Source: Pseudomonas benzenivorans
GTDB taxonomy: Bacteria > Pseudomonadota > Gammaproteobacteria > Pseudomonadales > Pseudomonadaceae
Reading direction: 5' to 3'
DNA length: 64,000 nt
Assembly (NCBI RefSeq): GCF_900100495.1
Contig: NZ_FNCT01000018.1
Span: 44,285 to 108,284 of the forward strand
The translations under genes and the position numbers were made by a program. The notes beneath the pieces are model-generated. The model had not been told where the DNA came from, ran no database searches, and saw only the letters and a program-made list of their open reading frames with translations. Position 1 is the first letter of the stretch, and each line of letters begins with the position of its first letter. Below are positions 1 to 7,542 of the stretch, piece after piece.

Positions 1-741
1 GAGCTGAGCCGGCTCGACGGCGCCCTGCTGTTCAGCGGCGTACTGGCCTACACCACCTTCCTGATCATCGGCAACCGCAAGAACCCGGCCGCCGGCGACG
101 ACGATGAATTCGCCAAGGAGTTCGGCCTACACCAGGCCGCCAGACCCTATGCCTGGCTGATCAACCTGGCGCTGATCGGCACCGGCCTGACCCTGCTGGT
201 GGGCGGCGCCAATCTCCTGGTCGAAGGCGCAGTCAGCCTGGCCCGCACCCTCGGCCTGTCGGAACTGGTGATCGGCCTGACCCTGGTGGCCGTCGGCACC
301 TCGCTGCCGGAGCTGGCGACCTCGCTGCTCGCCGCGCTCAAGGGCGAGCGCGACATCGCGGTGGGCAATATCGTCGGCAGCAACATCTTCAACCTGCTCT
401 GCGTGCTCGGCCTGGCTTCGCTGCTGTCGCCGCTGCCGATCTCGGTGTCACCGAACGCTCTGGCCTTCGACTTCCCGGTGATGAGCGCGGTGGCCGTCGC
501 CTGCCTGCCGATCTTCTTCGCCGGTTACCGCATCAACCGCTGGGAAGGCCTGCTGTTCCTCGCCTACTACGCCGCCTACAGCCTCTACCTTGTGCTGTTC
601 GCCACTGGCCGGCCGTTCGCCCAGACCTTCGGCGAAGCCATGCTCGGCTATGTACTGCCGCTGACCGCGGTGACCCTGGTAGTCCTCGCCGGGCGCGCCT
701 GGCACAGACAACGCCCGACCACAGATGGAGTGAACGGATGA
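1..741 (+). CDS. Calcium/sodium antiporter, CaCA family (5' end missing)
   Basis: The open frame runs in from base 1 with no start, so the N-terminal half lies outside the window. The visible 246 residues hold a run of hydrophobic helices and the second alpha repeat of the CaCA superfamily, with GTSLPELATSLLAA followed by VGNIVGSNIFNLL, which forms the ion-binding centre. A charged, Asp/Glu-rich loop (around DDDEFAKEF) lies before it, as expected for the cytoplasmic loop between the two repeat halves. The family (YrbG-like, K+-dependent or independent Na+/Ca2+ exchangers) works in the inner membrane. The stop overlaps the next start by 4 bases (ATGA), so the two genes are translationally coupled. 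Confidence 0.9.
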   Translation, partial: ELSRLDGALLFSGVLAYTTFLIIGNRKNPAAGDDDEFAKEFGLHQAARPYAWLINLALIGTGLTLLVGGANLLVEGAVSLARTLGLSELVIGLTLVAVGTSLPELATSLLAALKGERDIAVGNIVGSNIFNLLCVLGLASLLSPLPISVSPNALAFDFPVMSAVAVACLPIFFAGYRINRWEGLLFLAYYAAYSLYLVLFATGRPFAQTFGEAMLGYVLPLTAVTLVVLAGRAWHRQRPTTDGVNG

Positions 742-1118
742 ACGATAAGCACGACAGCGGCCTGCAGGTACGCCGCGAAGTGATGGGCGACGCCTATGTC
801 GAGCGCGCCCTGGGCAACGCCAGCGAATTCAGCGCGCCCTTGCAGGCGTTCGTCAACGAACACGCCTGGGGCGGCGTGTGGACTCGCGATGGCCTGCCGC
901 GCAAGACCCGCAGCCTGATCACCCTGGCCGCGCTGACCGCCCTGAAGTGTCCGCAGGAACTGAAAGGCCACGTGCGCGGCGCCTTGAACAACGGCTGCAC
1001 GGTGGAGGAAATCCGCGAAGCGCTGCTGCACTGCGCGGTGTATGCCGGGGTGCCGGCGGCCATCGACGCCTTCCGCGCGGCGCAGGAAGTGATCGACGAA
1101 TACCAGCAGCGGAAGTAG
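738..1118 (+). CDS. Carboxymuconolactone decarboxylase (CMD) family protein
   Basis: A 126-residue protein of the CMD/AhpD fold. The family core is visible: a helix with LITLAALTALKCPQELKGHV followed by ALNNGCTVEEIREALLHCAV and YAGVPAAIDAF. This is close to the gamma-carboxymuconolactone decarboxylase (PcaC) type. No other protocatechuate genes are nearby, so the substrate is not established; it could be a PcaC paralogue with another role. It overlaps the antiporter stop by 4 bases. The stop codon TAG lies in a GTAGGAG string. Confidence 0.8.
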   Translation: MNDKHDSGLQVRREVMGDAYVERALGNASEFSAPLQAFVNEHAWGGVWTRDGLPRKTRSLITLAALTALKCPQELKGHVRGALNNGCTVEEIREALLHCAVYAGVPAAIDAFRAAQEVIDEYQQRK

Positions 1119-1157
1119 GAGACTGTCGCGGAATTACTGTTTCGATGACGCCGGCTC

Positions 1158-1226
1158 GTAGGGTGTGCGGGGCCGCCTAGGCCGTGCGCACCAGGCACCA
1201 GGTGGTCAGTGGTGCGCGCAGCCTAC
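1158..1226. repeat. GTAGGGTGCGC-type palindromic repeat, copy 1 (degenerate)
   Basis: The left arm begins GTAGGGTGTGCGGGG and ends at GTGCGCACC. The right arm, GGTGCGCGCAGCCTAC, is an imperfect inverted copy. It belongs to the family seen again near 10.3, 11.3, 38.0, 46.0, 53.7 and 54.7 kb. It lies between convergent genes. Confidence 0.7.
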
Positions 1227-1275
1227 ACAGGTCAGCCGCAGCCGCTTGAACAATGGATTATTGCGCGACGGCACA

Positions 1276-2217
1276 CTAGATCCAGCCCACCCACTGCAAC
1301 AGCAGCAAACCGATATTGATGGTCAGCACCGCTCCCAGGGTGGTGATCACGATGATCGCCGCCGCCAGTTGATGGTTGCCGTTCACCGCCCGCGCCATGA
1401 CGAAGCTGGCCGCCGCCGTGGGGCTGGCGAAATACAGGAAGAGAATCGCCAGGTCGGCGTCGCGAAAGCCACACAGCCAGGCGCCCAGGGTCGCCAACAG
1501 CGGCAGCCAGACCAGTTTCATCAGGCTCGAACCGATGGCCGTACCACTGCTCGCACGCAGCGAGGCCAGGCTCAGGGTGCCGCCGATGCAGATCAGCGCC
1601 AGCGGCAGGGTCATCTGCGCGAAGTATTCGGCCGAGGTCAGCAACCAGCTCGGCAGCGCCAACTGCCAGTAGGCGATCGGGATGGCCGCCAGCACGCCGA
1701 TGATCAACGGGTTGCTGAGGATGCTCCGGCCTATGGCCCAGGGGTCGGACTTGCTCTCGGGGCTGTAGATGGCCAGGACGATCGCCGCGAGAGTGTTGTA
1801 GCAGAGGATCACCACGCCACCGAGCACCGCGCCCACCGACAAGCCATAGTCGCCGTACATGCTGGTGGCCAGCGCCAGGCCGACGATGCCGTTGTTGCCG
1901 CGAAAGGCGCCCTGGGTGTAGATGCCGCGGTCGACTCGCGGGCAACGCCAGATCGCCCAGCCCCAGGCGATCAGGAAGCACAGCAGGGTCGCCAGCACGA
2001 AGTAGCCGAGCAGCGCCGGCTGCAGGGCGGTGCTCAGGTCCGCCTTGACGATGCCGAGGAACAGCAGGGTCGGCATGGTGCCGCGGAACACCAGGGACGA
2101 GGCGGTGTTGATGAACGCCACGTCGATCCAGCCCAGGCGCTTGAGGCCCACGCCGAGGAACAGCATGGCGAAGACCGGCGCAGTGATGACGAGGGTTTGC
2201 TGGACGACGGCGAGCAT
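1276..2217 (-). CDS. AEC family transporter (auxin-efflux-carrier type permease)
   Basis: A 313-residue, very hydrophobic protein with about ten membrane segments in the 5+5 arrangement of the AEC/BART superfamily. Typical sequences are NTASSLVFRGTMPTLLFL in the first half, RGNNGIVGLALATSMYGDYG in the middle, and ASPTAAASFVMARAVNGN near the C-terminus. Family members export or import small organic acids or similar solutes across the inner membrane; the substrate here cannot be read from sequence. It stands alone, convergent with the CMD gene. Length is normal for the family. Confidence 0.9.
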   Translation of the reverse strand: MLAVVQQTLVITAPVFAMLFLGVGLKRLGWIDVAFINTASSLVFRGTMPTLLFLGIVKADLSTALQPALLGYFVLATLLCFLIAWGWAIWRCPRVDRGIYTQGAFRGNNGIVGLALATSMYGDYGLSVGAVLGGVVILCYNTLAAIVLAIYSPESKSDPWAIGRSILSNPLIIGVLAAIPIAYWQLALPSWLLTSAEYFAQMTLPLALICIGGTLSLASLRASSGTAIGSSLMKLVWLPLLATLGAWLCGFRDADLAILFLYFASPTAAASFVMARAVNGNHQLAAAIIVITTLGAVLTINIGLLLLQWVGWI

Positions 2218-2338
2218 GGCAGCCCCTGGGCAGACGATTTGCTTAGGGGGCTAATAGTAGCAAGAGAAGAGGTACGACAACCTAACACTATCCGCGCATA
2301 GGCGAATCTTCGTCCGAGCTACGGTTTTTGGCTGCTTC

Positions 2339-2406
2339 GCAGGAGCGGCCCATGGCCGCGATAGGGCCTGCCGCCAAAAGCATCGCGGGCATGGGCTAGG
2401 CGCCCC
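2339..2406. repeat. REP-type element (GCAGGAGCGG...)
   Basis: AGGAGCGGCCCATGGCCGCG contains a short perfect hairpin (GCGGCC/GGCCGC). It is followed by GATAGGGC, an A-rich linker, GCATCGCG and GGCTAGGCGCCCC. The same order of blocks is found at 55947-56041, so the two are copies of one element. The 227-base gap around it holds no other gene. Confidence 0.65.
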
Positions 2407-2444
2407 GGCTCGACGCCCCACCGCTGCTACGTCCGGCGCCGGTC

Positions 2445-3011
2445 TCAGCGCCGCACCGGACGCTTTTGCAACTTGCGCTGCAGGGTGCGCCGGTGCATGC
2501 CCAGGGCCCGTGCGGTGGCCGAGATATTGCCTTCGTGCTCGGCCAGCACGCGCTGGATATGCTCCCACTGCAGGCGATCCACCGACATCGGGTTGTCCGG
2601 CACCAGGCTGTCGAGGTCGGCATGCTGGGTCAGCAGCGCCGCCAGCACGTCGTCGGCATCCGCCGGCTTGCACAGGTAGTTGCAGGCCCCGCGCTTGATC
2701 GCCTCCACCGCGGTGGCGATGCTGGAGTAGCCGGTGAGGATCACCACGCGCATCTCCGCATCCAGCTCCAGCAGCTTGGGCAACAGCACCAGGCCGGAGT
2801 CGCCCTCCATCTTCAGGTCCAGCACCGCATAGTCCGGCAGGTCTTGCTGGGCCAGGGCCAGGCCTTCCTCGGCCGAACCGGCGGTCGACACGCGCAGACC
2901 GCGGCGGCTCATGGCCCGCGCCATCACGCGGGTGAAGGTCGGGTCGTCATCGACCAGCAACAGGTGCGGTTGCTCGTCGCCTTCGAACAGGGCTTCCGAT
3001 TCGTCAGTCAT
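2445..3011 (-). CDS. roxR: Redox response regulator RoxR (RegA/PrrA family)
   Basis: A 188-residue two-component regulator. The receiver domain (about residues 15-130) has the acidic pair in LLLVDDDP, the phospho-accepting Asp near residue 65 (YAVLDLKM) and the conserved Lys near 115 (LCKPAD). The C-terminal FIS-type helix-turn-helix (EGNISATARALGMHRRTLQR) is the near-invariant RegA/ActR/PrrA/RoxR signature. I chose the ATG at 3011 because AGGAGAG lies 7 bases upstream; the in-frame TTG at 3017 is too close to it. RoxR controls terminal oxidase choice, including the cyanide-insensitive oxidase, in P. aeruginosa. It is downstream of roxS on the same strand but separated from it by a mobile-looking element. 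Confidence 0.95.
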   Translation of the reverse strand: MTDESEALFEGDEQPHLLLVDDDPTFTRVMARAMSRRGLRVSTAGSAEEGLALAQQDLPDYAVLDLKMEGDSGLVLLPKLLELDAEMRVVILTGYSSIATAVEAIKRGACNYLCKPADADDVLAALLTQHADLDSLVPDNPMSVDRLQWEHIQRVLAEHEGNISATARALGMHRRTLQRKLQKRPVRR

Positions 3012-3038
3012 AGTCAATCTCTCCTAACGGGCATGCCG

Positions 3039-3083
3039 CCCTCATCCATCGCTGCGCGCCACCTTCTCCCGCTGGGAGAAGGG
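3039..3083. repeat. CCCTCATCC/CTTCTCCC palindrome (variant of the CCCTCACCC family)
   Basis: CCCTCATCC is followed about 15 bases later by CCTTCTCCC-GCT-GGGAGAAGGG, a near-perfect hairpin. The layout matches the CCCTCACCC...GGGAGAGGG elements near 27.5, 28.1 and 42.1 kb. Confidence 0.6.
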
Positions 3084-3085
3084 CA

Positions 3086-3249
3086 TTAACAGGCCGTTGA
3101 AAAACTACCTGCGTTGCCGATGCGTCGTTAAAAACAGGCTCGTGCGCGAGTCCGATCAAAATGCTCATTTTCAACTCGTAAACTCCGCTTTTTCGCCTGT
3201 TTTTGCCTAGCCTCGGCTGCCTCGCCTACGTTTTTCAACGGCCTGTTAA
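3086..3249. mobile_element. 164-bp MITE-like element with perfect 20-bp terminal inverted repeats
   Basis: The ends are TTAACAGGCCGTTGAAAAAC (3086-3105) and its exact reverse complement (3230-3249). An inner inverted pair, AAAAACAGGC (3130-3139) and GCCTGTTTTT (3195-3204), makes the whole element foldable. No ORF is present. The outermost TTAA could be a target-site duplication, which fits a non-autonomous transposon, although TTAA is itself palindromic. It sits between roxS and roxR. Confidence 0.7.
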
Positions 3250-3276
3250 GAATGGCGTCGCTGTGCGACTTTCACT

Positions 3277-4530
3277 TCAAGCCCGGCCATAAGCTCGCGG
3301 CAGCTTCAGCTCGGTGAGCGTGCCGCCTTCTTCGTGGTTATACAACTTTACCGTGCCGCCGGCACGGGTGACGCTGGCCTGGCTGAGGAACAGGCCGAGG
3401 CCGAAGCCCTTGCCCTTGGTGGTGAAGAACGGCCGGCCGAGCTGTTCGGCGATGGCCAGCGGCACCCCGGCGCCGAAGTCGCGGATGCTCAGGCGCAGCC
3501 ACTGGTGATCCCAGTCCAGGCGGATGTCCAGCTTGTCCGGGCAGGCGTCGGCGGCGTTGTTCAGCAGGTTGAGCAGCGCCTGGGTCAGGTCGGTCGGCGG
3601 CATCAGCCGCGGCGGCGTGCCGCGCCCCAGGCACTGGTAGCGGTAGGTGGCCTCGGGACGCATCAGGTGCCAGCGATTGAGGGTGGCTTCCAGCCATTCG
3701 ACGGCCGACTGTTCGACCACCGCCTGGCGGCGGTCCGCCTCGGCGGCGCGCACCAGGTGCTGCAGGGTGTCCTTGCACAACCTGACCTGCTCCTGCAGCA
3801 CCGCCAGATCCTCCTGCAGCAGCGGATCCTGGTGCTCGCGCAGCAGCTCCTTGATCAGCACGCTCATGGTCGCCAGCGGCGTGCCCAGCTCGTGCGCGGC
3901 GCCGGCGGCCTGGGTGGCGACGGCGAGCAGCTGCTGGTCGCGCAGCCCTTCCTCGCGGCGTTCGGCACGCAGTTCCTCCTGCTGGCGCAACTCCTCGGCC
4001 ATCTTCGCGACGAAGAAGGTGATCAGCCCCGCGGCCAGGGCGAAACTCAGCCACATGCCGTAGATCAACAGGCTTTCGCGCGGACCGGCGGGCAGTTCCA
4101 GCGGGTGCGACCAGACCAGCAACAGCGTGTAGCCGGCCAGCGCCAACCCCGACAGGGTCATGGTGTAGAGCCAGGGCAAGGTCGCCGCGGCGACGGTCAG
4201 CGGCACCAGGTAGTAGGAGACGAAGGGGTTGGTCGAGCCGCCCGAGTAATACAGCAGCACGCTGTGGATGATCAGGTCGCAGCCCAGCTGCACCGCATAC
4301 TCGAGCTCGGTGACCGGCCACGGCCCGCGCAGGCGCAGGGCCGTGAGCAGGCACAGCAGCAGCGAGATGCCGAGGGTGATGCTCAGTTCCAGCCAGGGTA
4401 GCGGCAGCAACCCCGAGTTGTAGGCGAGCCCCACCGAACCGGCCTGGGCGGCCAGCACCAGGATGCGGATCAGGGTCAGGCGCCAGAGGTTTTGTCGGCT
4501 GGCCGACAGCAACTGCACGGGTGCGAGCAT
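3277..4530 (-). CDS. roxS: Redox sensor histidine kinase RoxS (RegB/PrrB family)
   Basis: A 417-residue membrane sensor kinase. Six hydrophobic segments fill residues 15-175. GGSTNPF at 97-103 is the RegB quinone-sensing heptapeptide (GGXXNPF). The phospho-accepting His213 lies in AAGAAHELGTPL, and Cys252 in VRLCKDTLQH matches the redox-active cysteine of RegB. The ATPase domain follows with N (LLNLLNNAADA), G1 (IRDFGAGV) and G2 (GKGFGLGLFLS) boxes. The start at 4530 is preceded by GGAGAG, whereas the longer frame to 4641 adds a low-complexity stretch with no ribosome site. The kinase phosphorylates RoxR in response to respiratory redox state. Confidence 0.94.
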   Translation of the reverse strand: MLAPVQLLSASRQNLWRLTLIRILVLAAQAGSVGLAYNSGLLPLPWLELSITLGISLLLCLLTALRLRGPWPVTELEYAVQLGCDLIIHSVLLYYSGGSTNPFVSYYLVPLTVAAATLPWLYTMTLSGLALAGYTLLLVWSHPLELPAGPRESLLIYGMWLSFALAAGLITFFVAKMAEELRQQEELRAERREEGLRDQQLLAVATQAAGAAHELGTPLATMSVLIKELLREHQDPLLQEDLAVLQEQVRLCKDTLQHLVRAAEADRRQAVVEQSAVEWLEATLNRWHLMRPEATYRYQCLGRGTPPRLMPPTDLTQALLNLLNNAADACPDKLDIRLDWDHQWLRLSIRDFGAGVPLAIAEQLGRPFFTTKGKGFGLGLFLSQASVTRAGGTVKLYNHEEGGTLTELKLPRAYGRA

Positions 4531-4762
4531 AGGCTCTCCAGAAAGCTCGTTGGCCGAGCCCGGCGAGTATAACCAAGGCCGGCGCGGCCATCCGCCGCTG
4601 CGGCAACTGGCCGCAGCGCGGCCGCCTGCCGCTGCTCGCAAGCGGGCTCCAGCAAGCCGCGCCGCCAGCCATGAAAAAGCTGAACCCGGTTTAACCCCAA
4701 GTGTCGCTGGGTTTCGTCTAACGTCAGCAAATGCCCAACCGGCCTGCAGAAAGGAGCTTCAC

Positions 4763-5476
4763 ATGCACGCAATGACCCGCCTCGCCACCGCCCTCGCCTT
4801 CGCCGCCGCCAGCCTGGGCAGCAGCGCCCTGCTCGCCGACGAGGCGCGCTACAACCAGATTTCACTGCGCGCCGAAGTCAGCCAGGAAATCGCCCACGAC
4901 CTGATGCACGTGACCCTCTACAGCGAGGCGCAGGACGACGATCCGGCCGCGCTCGCCGCGCAGATCACCCGCACCCTGAATGCCGCCGTCAGCCAGGCGC
5001 GCGACGTCAAGGGCGTCAGCGTGGCCCTCGGCAGCCGTAACAGCTACCCGGTGTACGACGACAAGGGGCAGAAGATCACGGCCTGGCGCGAGCGCGCCGA
5101 GTTGCGCCTGGAAAGCGCCGACTTCGCCACGCTGTCGAAGCTCACCGGCGAGATGCTCAAGGAGCTGAAGATGGCCGGCATGGACTTCAGCATCGCCCCG
5201 GCCACCCGCAAGACCCATGAGGACGCCCTGCTCAAGGAGGCCGTGGCGGCGTTCCGCGCCCGCGCGCAACTGGCCACCGAGGCGCTCGGCGGCAGCGGTT
5301 ACAAACTGGTCAACCTGAGCCTGAACAGCGGCGGCTTCCAACCGCCGGTGCCGATGCGCATGGCGACGATGAAAGGCGCGGCGATGATGGATGCCGCGGT
5401 GACGCCGGAAATCGAGGCCGGCACCAGCCAGGTGACGGTCAACGCCGACGGCATGATCGAAGTGCAGATGCCCTGA
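4763..5476 (+). CDS. SIMPL-domain periplasmic protein
   Basis: A 237-residue protein with a clear Sec signal (hydrophobic residues 5-23, ending ALLADE). The rest is a SIMPL (DUF541) domain: NQISLRAEVSQEIAHDLMHV near the mature N-terminus and alternating strand/helix segments through to VTVNADGMIEVQ. SIMPL proteins are periplasmic or outer-membrane-associated and poorly characterised. AAGGAG (4751-4756) lies 6 bases before the ATG, which decides the start over the longer open frame. The gene is divergent from roxS, and the same neighbour follows roxS in P. aeruginosa (recalled, PA4495). Confidence 0.85.
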   Translation: MHAMTRLATALAFAAASLGSSALLADEARYNQISLRAEVSQEIAHDLMHVTLYSEAQDDDPAALAAQITRTLNAAVSQARDVKGVSVALGSRNSYPVYDDKGQKITAWRERAELRLESADFATLSKLTGEMLKELKMAGMDFSIAPATRKTHEDALLKEAVAAFRARAQLATEALGGSGYKLVNLSLNSGGFQPPVPMRMATMKGAAMMDAAVTPEIEAGTSQVTVNADGMIEVQMP

Positions 5477-5829
5477 ATAGTTACACCGCCGCACCAAGGT
5501 GTCTCCGATCGACTCAGTGCCGAGTTGCTCGGAGACCGTCCAGTCATAATAAAACCTCAATAAAATCAATGTGTTATAAAAAACTAGGCAAGGCGGCGAT
5601 ATTTCACGGCAAATTGCCCGCCCCCATGACCCTCGATAAAAATCGCTCATTTTCCTGCCGACTCACTCAGCTTTTTACAAATATGCGACATCCGCGGACA
5701 AACTCACCCCAGCTTCTACACTGACTGCCACGGGGTGGCTTGCACTGGGCATAGGCCCTGCATAGTTTGGCTGCGGTTCGGCCCACGAGGCCGCTCCTCG
5801 ACGAAAATGACAACAACTATGAGGCCATC
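5477..5829. other. Intergenic region upstream of the dpp operon
   Basis: No gene is visible in these 353 bases. The part from 5540 to 5700 is AT-rich compared with its surroundings, as expected for a promoter. GTCTCCGA (5501-5508) and TCGGAGAC (5529-5536) can pair but no T-run follows, so terminator function is doubtful. Just before the dppA ribosome site, ACAACAACTA (about 5810-5819) comes one base short of the AANAANAA Crc/Hfq motif. Confidence 0.5.
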
Positions 5830-7431
5830 ATGCGTAAACACGCCGTCATTCCGTTCATCCTCAGCGCTGGGTTGATCGCCAGCGCACCGCTCGCCCAAGC
5901 CGCCAACAACCTGGTGTTCTGCTCCGAAGGCAGCCCGGCCGGTTTCGACCCCGGCCTGTACACCACCGGCACCGACTTCGATGCCGCGGCGGAAACCGTG
6001 TTCAACCGCCTGACCCAGTTCGAGCGCGGCGGCACCGCGGTGATCCCCGGCCTGGCCGAGAAGTGGGAGGTGTCCGCCGACGGCCTGGTCTACACCTTCC
6101 ACCTGCGTCCCGGCGTCAAGTTCCACAGCACCGAGTACTTCACGCCGAGCCGCGCGTTCAACGCCGACGACGTGCTGTTCACCTTCGGCCGCATGCTCGA
6201 CAAGGAGCATCCGTTCCGTAAGGCCTACCCGACCGAATTCCCCTACTTCACCGACATGGGCATGGACGCCAATATCGCCAAGCTCGCCAAGCTCGACGAC
6301 CTGACCGTGCAGTTCACCCTCAATGCGGTGGACGCCGCCTTCATCCAGAACCTGGCGATGAGCTTCGCCTCGATCCAGTCCGCCGAGTACGCCGAGCAGC
6401 TGCTCAAGGCCGGCAAGGCCGCCGACATCAACCAGAAGCCGATCGGCACCGGTCCCTTCGTGTTCAGCCGCTACCAGAAGGATGCGGTGATCCGCTTCAA
6501 GGGCAACCCGGACTACTGGAAGCCCGAGGACGTGAAGATCGACAACCTGATCTTCTCGATCAACACCGACGCCTCGGTGCGCATGCAGAAGCTCAAGGCC
6601 GGCGAATGCCATGTCACTCTCAACCCGCGGCCGGCCGACCTCGACTCGCTGGCCAAGGATCCGAACATCCAGATGCCGTCGCAACCGGGCTTCAACGATG
6701 GCTACATCGCCTACAACGTCACCCATGCCCCGCTGGATAAGCTGCAGGTGCGCCAGGCCCTGGACATGGCGGTGAACAAGCAGGCGATCATCGCTGCGGT
6801 CTACCAGAGCGCCGGCCAGCTGGCGGTCAACGGCATGCCGCCGACCCAGTGGTCCTACAACGAGACCATCAAGGACGTGGCCTACGACCCGGAGAAGGCC
6901 AAGGCGCTGCTCAAGGCCGCCGGCGTCGCCGAGGGCACCGAGATCACCCTGTGGGCCATGCCGGTGCAGCGCCCGTACAACCCCAACGCCAAGCTGATGG
7001 CCGAGATGCTGCAGGCCGACTGGGCCAAGGTCGGCATCAAGGCGAAGATCGTCAGCTACGAGTGGGGCGAGTACCTCAAGCGCTCCAAGGCCGGCGAACA
7101 CGACGCCATGCTGATCGGCTGGAGCGGCGACAACGGCGACCCGGACAACTGGCTGGGCACCCTGTACGGCTGCGATGCGGTGGACGGCAACAACTTCTCC
7201 AAGTGGTGCTTCGAGGAGTACGACAGCCTGATCAAGGCGGCCAAGCGCACCACCGACATCGACGAACGCACCAAGCTGTACCGCCAGGCCCAGGTGATCC
7301 TCAAGCGCGAAGTGCCGATCACCCCGATCGCCCACTCCACCGTCTACCAGCCGATGCGCAAGAACGTGCAGGACTTCAGGATCAGCCCGTTCGCGCTCAA
7401 CTCCTTCTACGGCGTGAGCGTCGGCCAGTAA
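5830..7431 (+). CDS. dppA: Dipeptide ABC transporter substrate-binding protein (DppA-like, first copy)
   Basis: A 533-residue periplasmic solute-binding protein of the SBP_bac_5 family; E. coli DppA is of nearly the same length. Residues 1-24 form a Sec signal (MRKHAVIPFILSAG... ending AQA). Family signatures include ETVFNRLTQFERG, EKWEVSADGLVYTFHLRPGV and a C-terminal MLIGWSGDNGDPDNW typical of dipeptide/haem-binding DppA proteins. I chose the start at 5830 because it puts the signal peptide at the N-terminus, with GAGG 5 bases upstream. It captures peptides for the DppBCDF transporter encoded downstream. A paralogue follows immediately. Confidence 0.93.
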   Translation: MRKHAVIPFILSAGLIASAPLAQAANNLVFCSEGSPAGFDPGLYTTGTDFDAAAETVFNRLTQFERGGTAVIPGLAEKWEVSADGLVYTFHLRPGVKFHSTEYFTPSRAFNADDVLFTFGRMLDKEHPFRKAYPTEFPYFTDMGMDANIAKLAKLDDLTVQFTLNAVDAAFIQNLAMSFASIQSAEYAEQLLKAGKAADINQKPIGTGPFVFSRYQKDAVIRFKGNPDYWKPEDVKIDNLIFSINTDASVRMQKLKAGECHVTLNPRPADLDSLAKDPNIQMPSQPGFNDGYIAYNVTHAPLDKLQVRQALDMAVNKQAIIAAVYQSAGQLAVNGMPPTQWSYNETIKDVAYDPEKAKALLKAAGVAEGTEITLWAMPVQRPYNPNAKLMAEMLQADWAKVGIKAKIVSYEWGEYLKRSKAGEHDAMLIGWSGDNGDPDNWLGTLYGCDAVDGNNFSKWCFEEYDSLIKAAKRTTDIDERTKLYRQAQVILKREVPITPIAHSTVYQPMRKNVQDFRISPFALNSFYGVSVGQ

Positions 7432-7542
7432 TTCCCTGTGAGTCACTCGCCCGGGCCGGTTATCCGCCGGCCCGGGCTTCGTGCCAGAGGCGGCCTACCC
7501 GGCCGGCGCCGATCCGCACCGTCGTTTCTGGGGAATAACCGT

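Noticed and set aside
1165..2301. 378-residue Gln/Arg/Gly-rich frame opposite the AEC transporter gene
   Set aside because: Composition is typical of antisense frames in GC-rich genes, and it fully overlaps a recognisable transporter.
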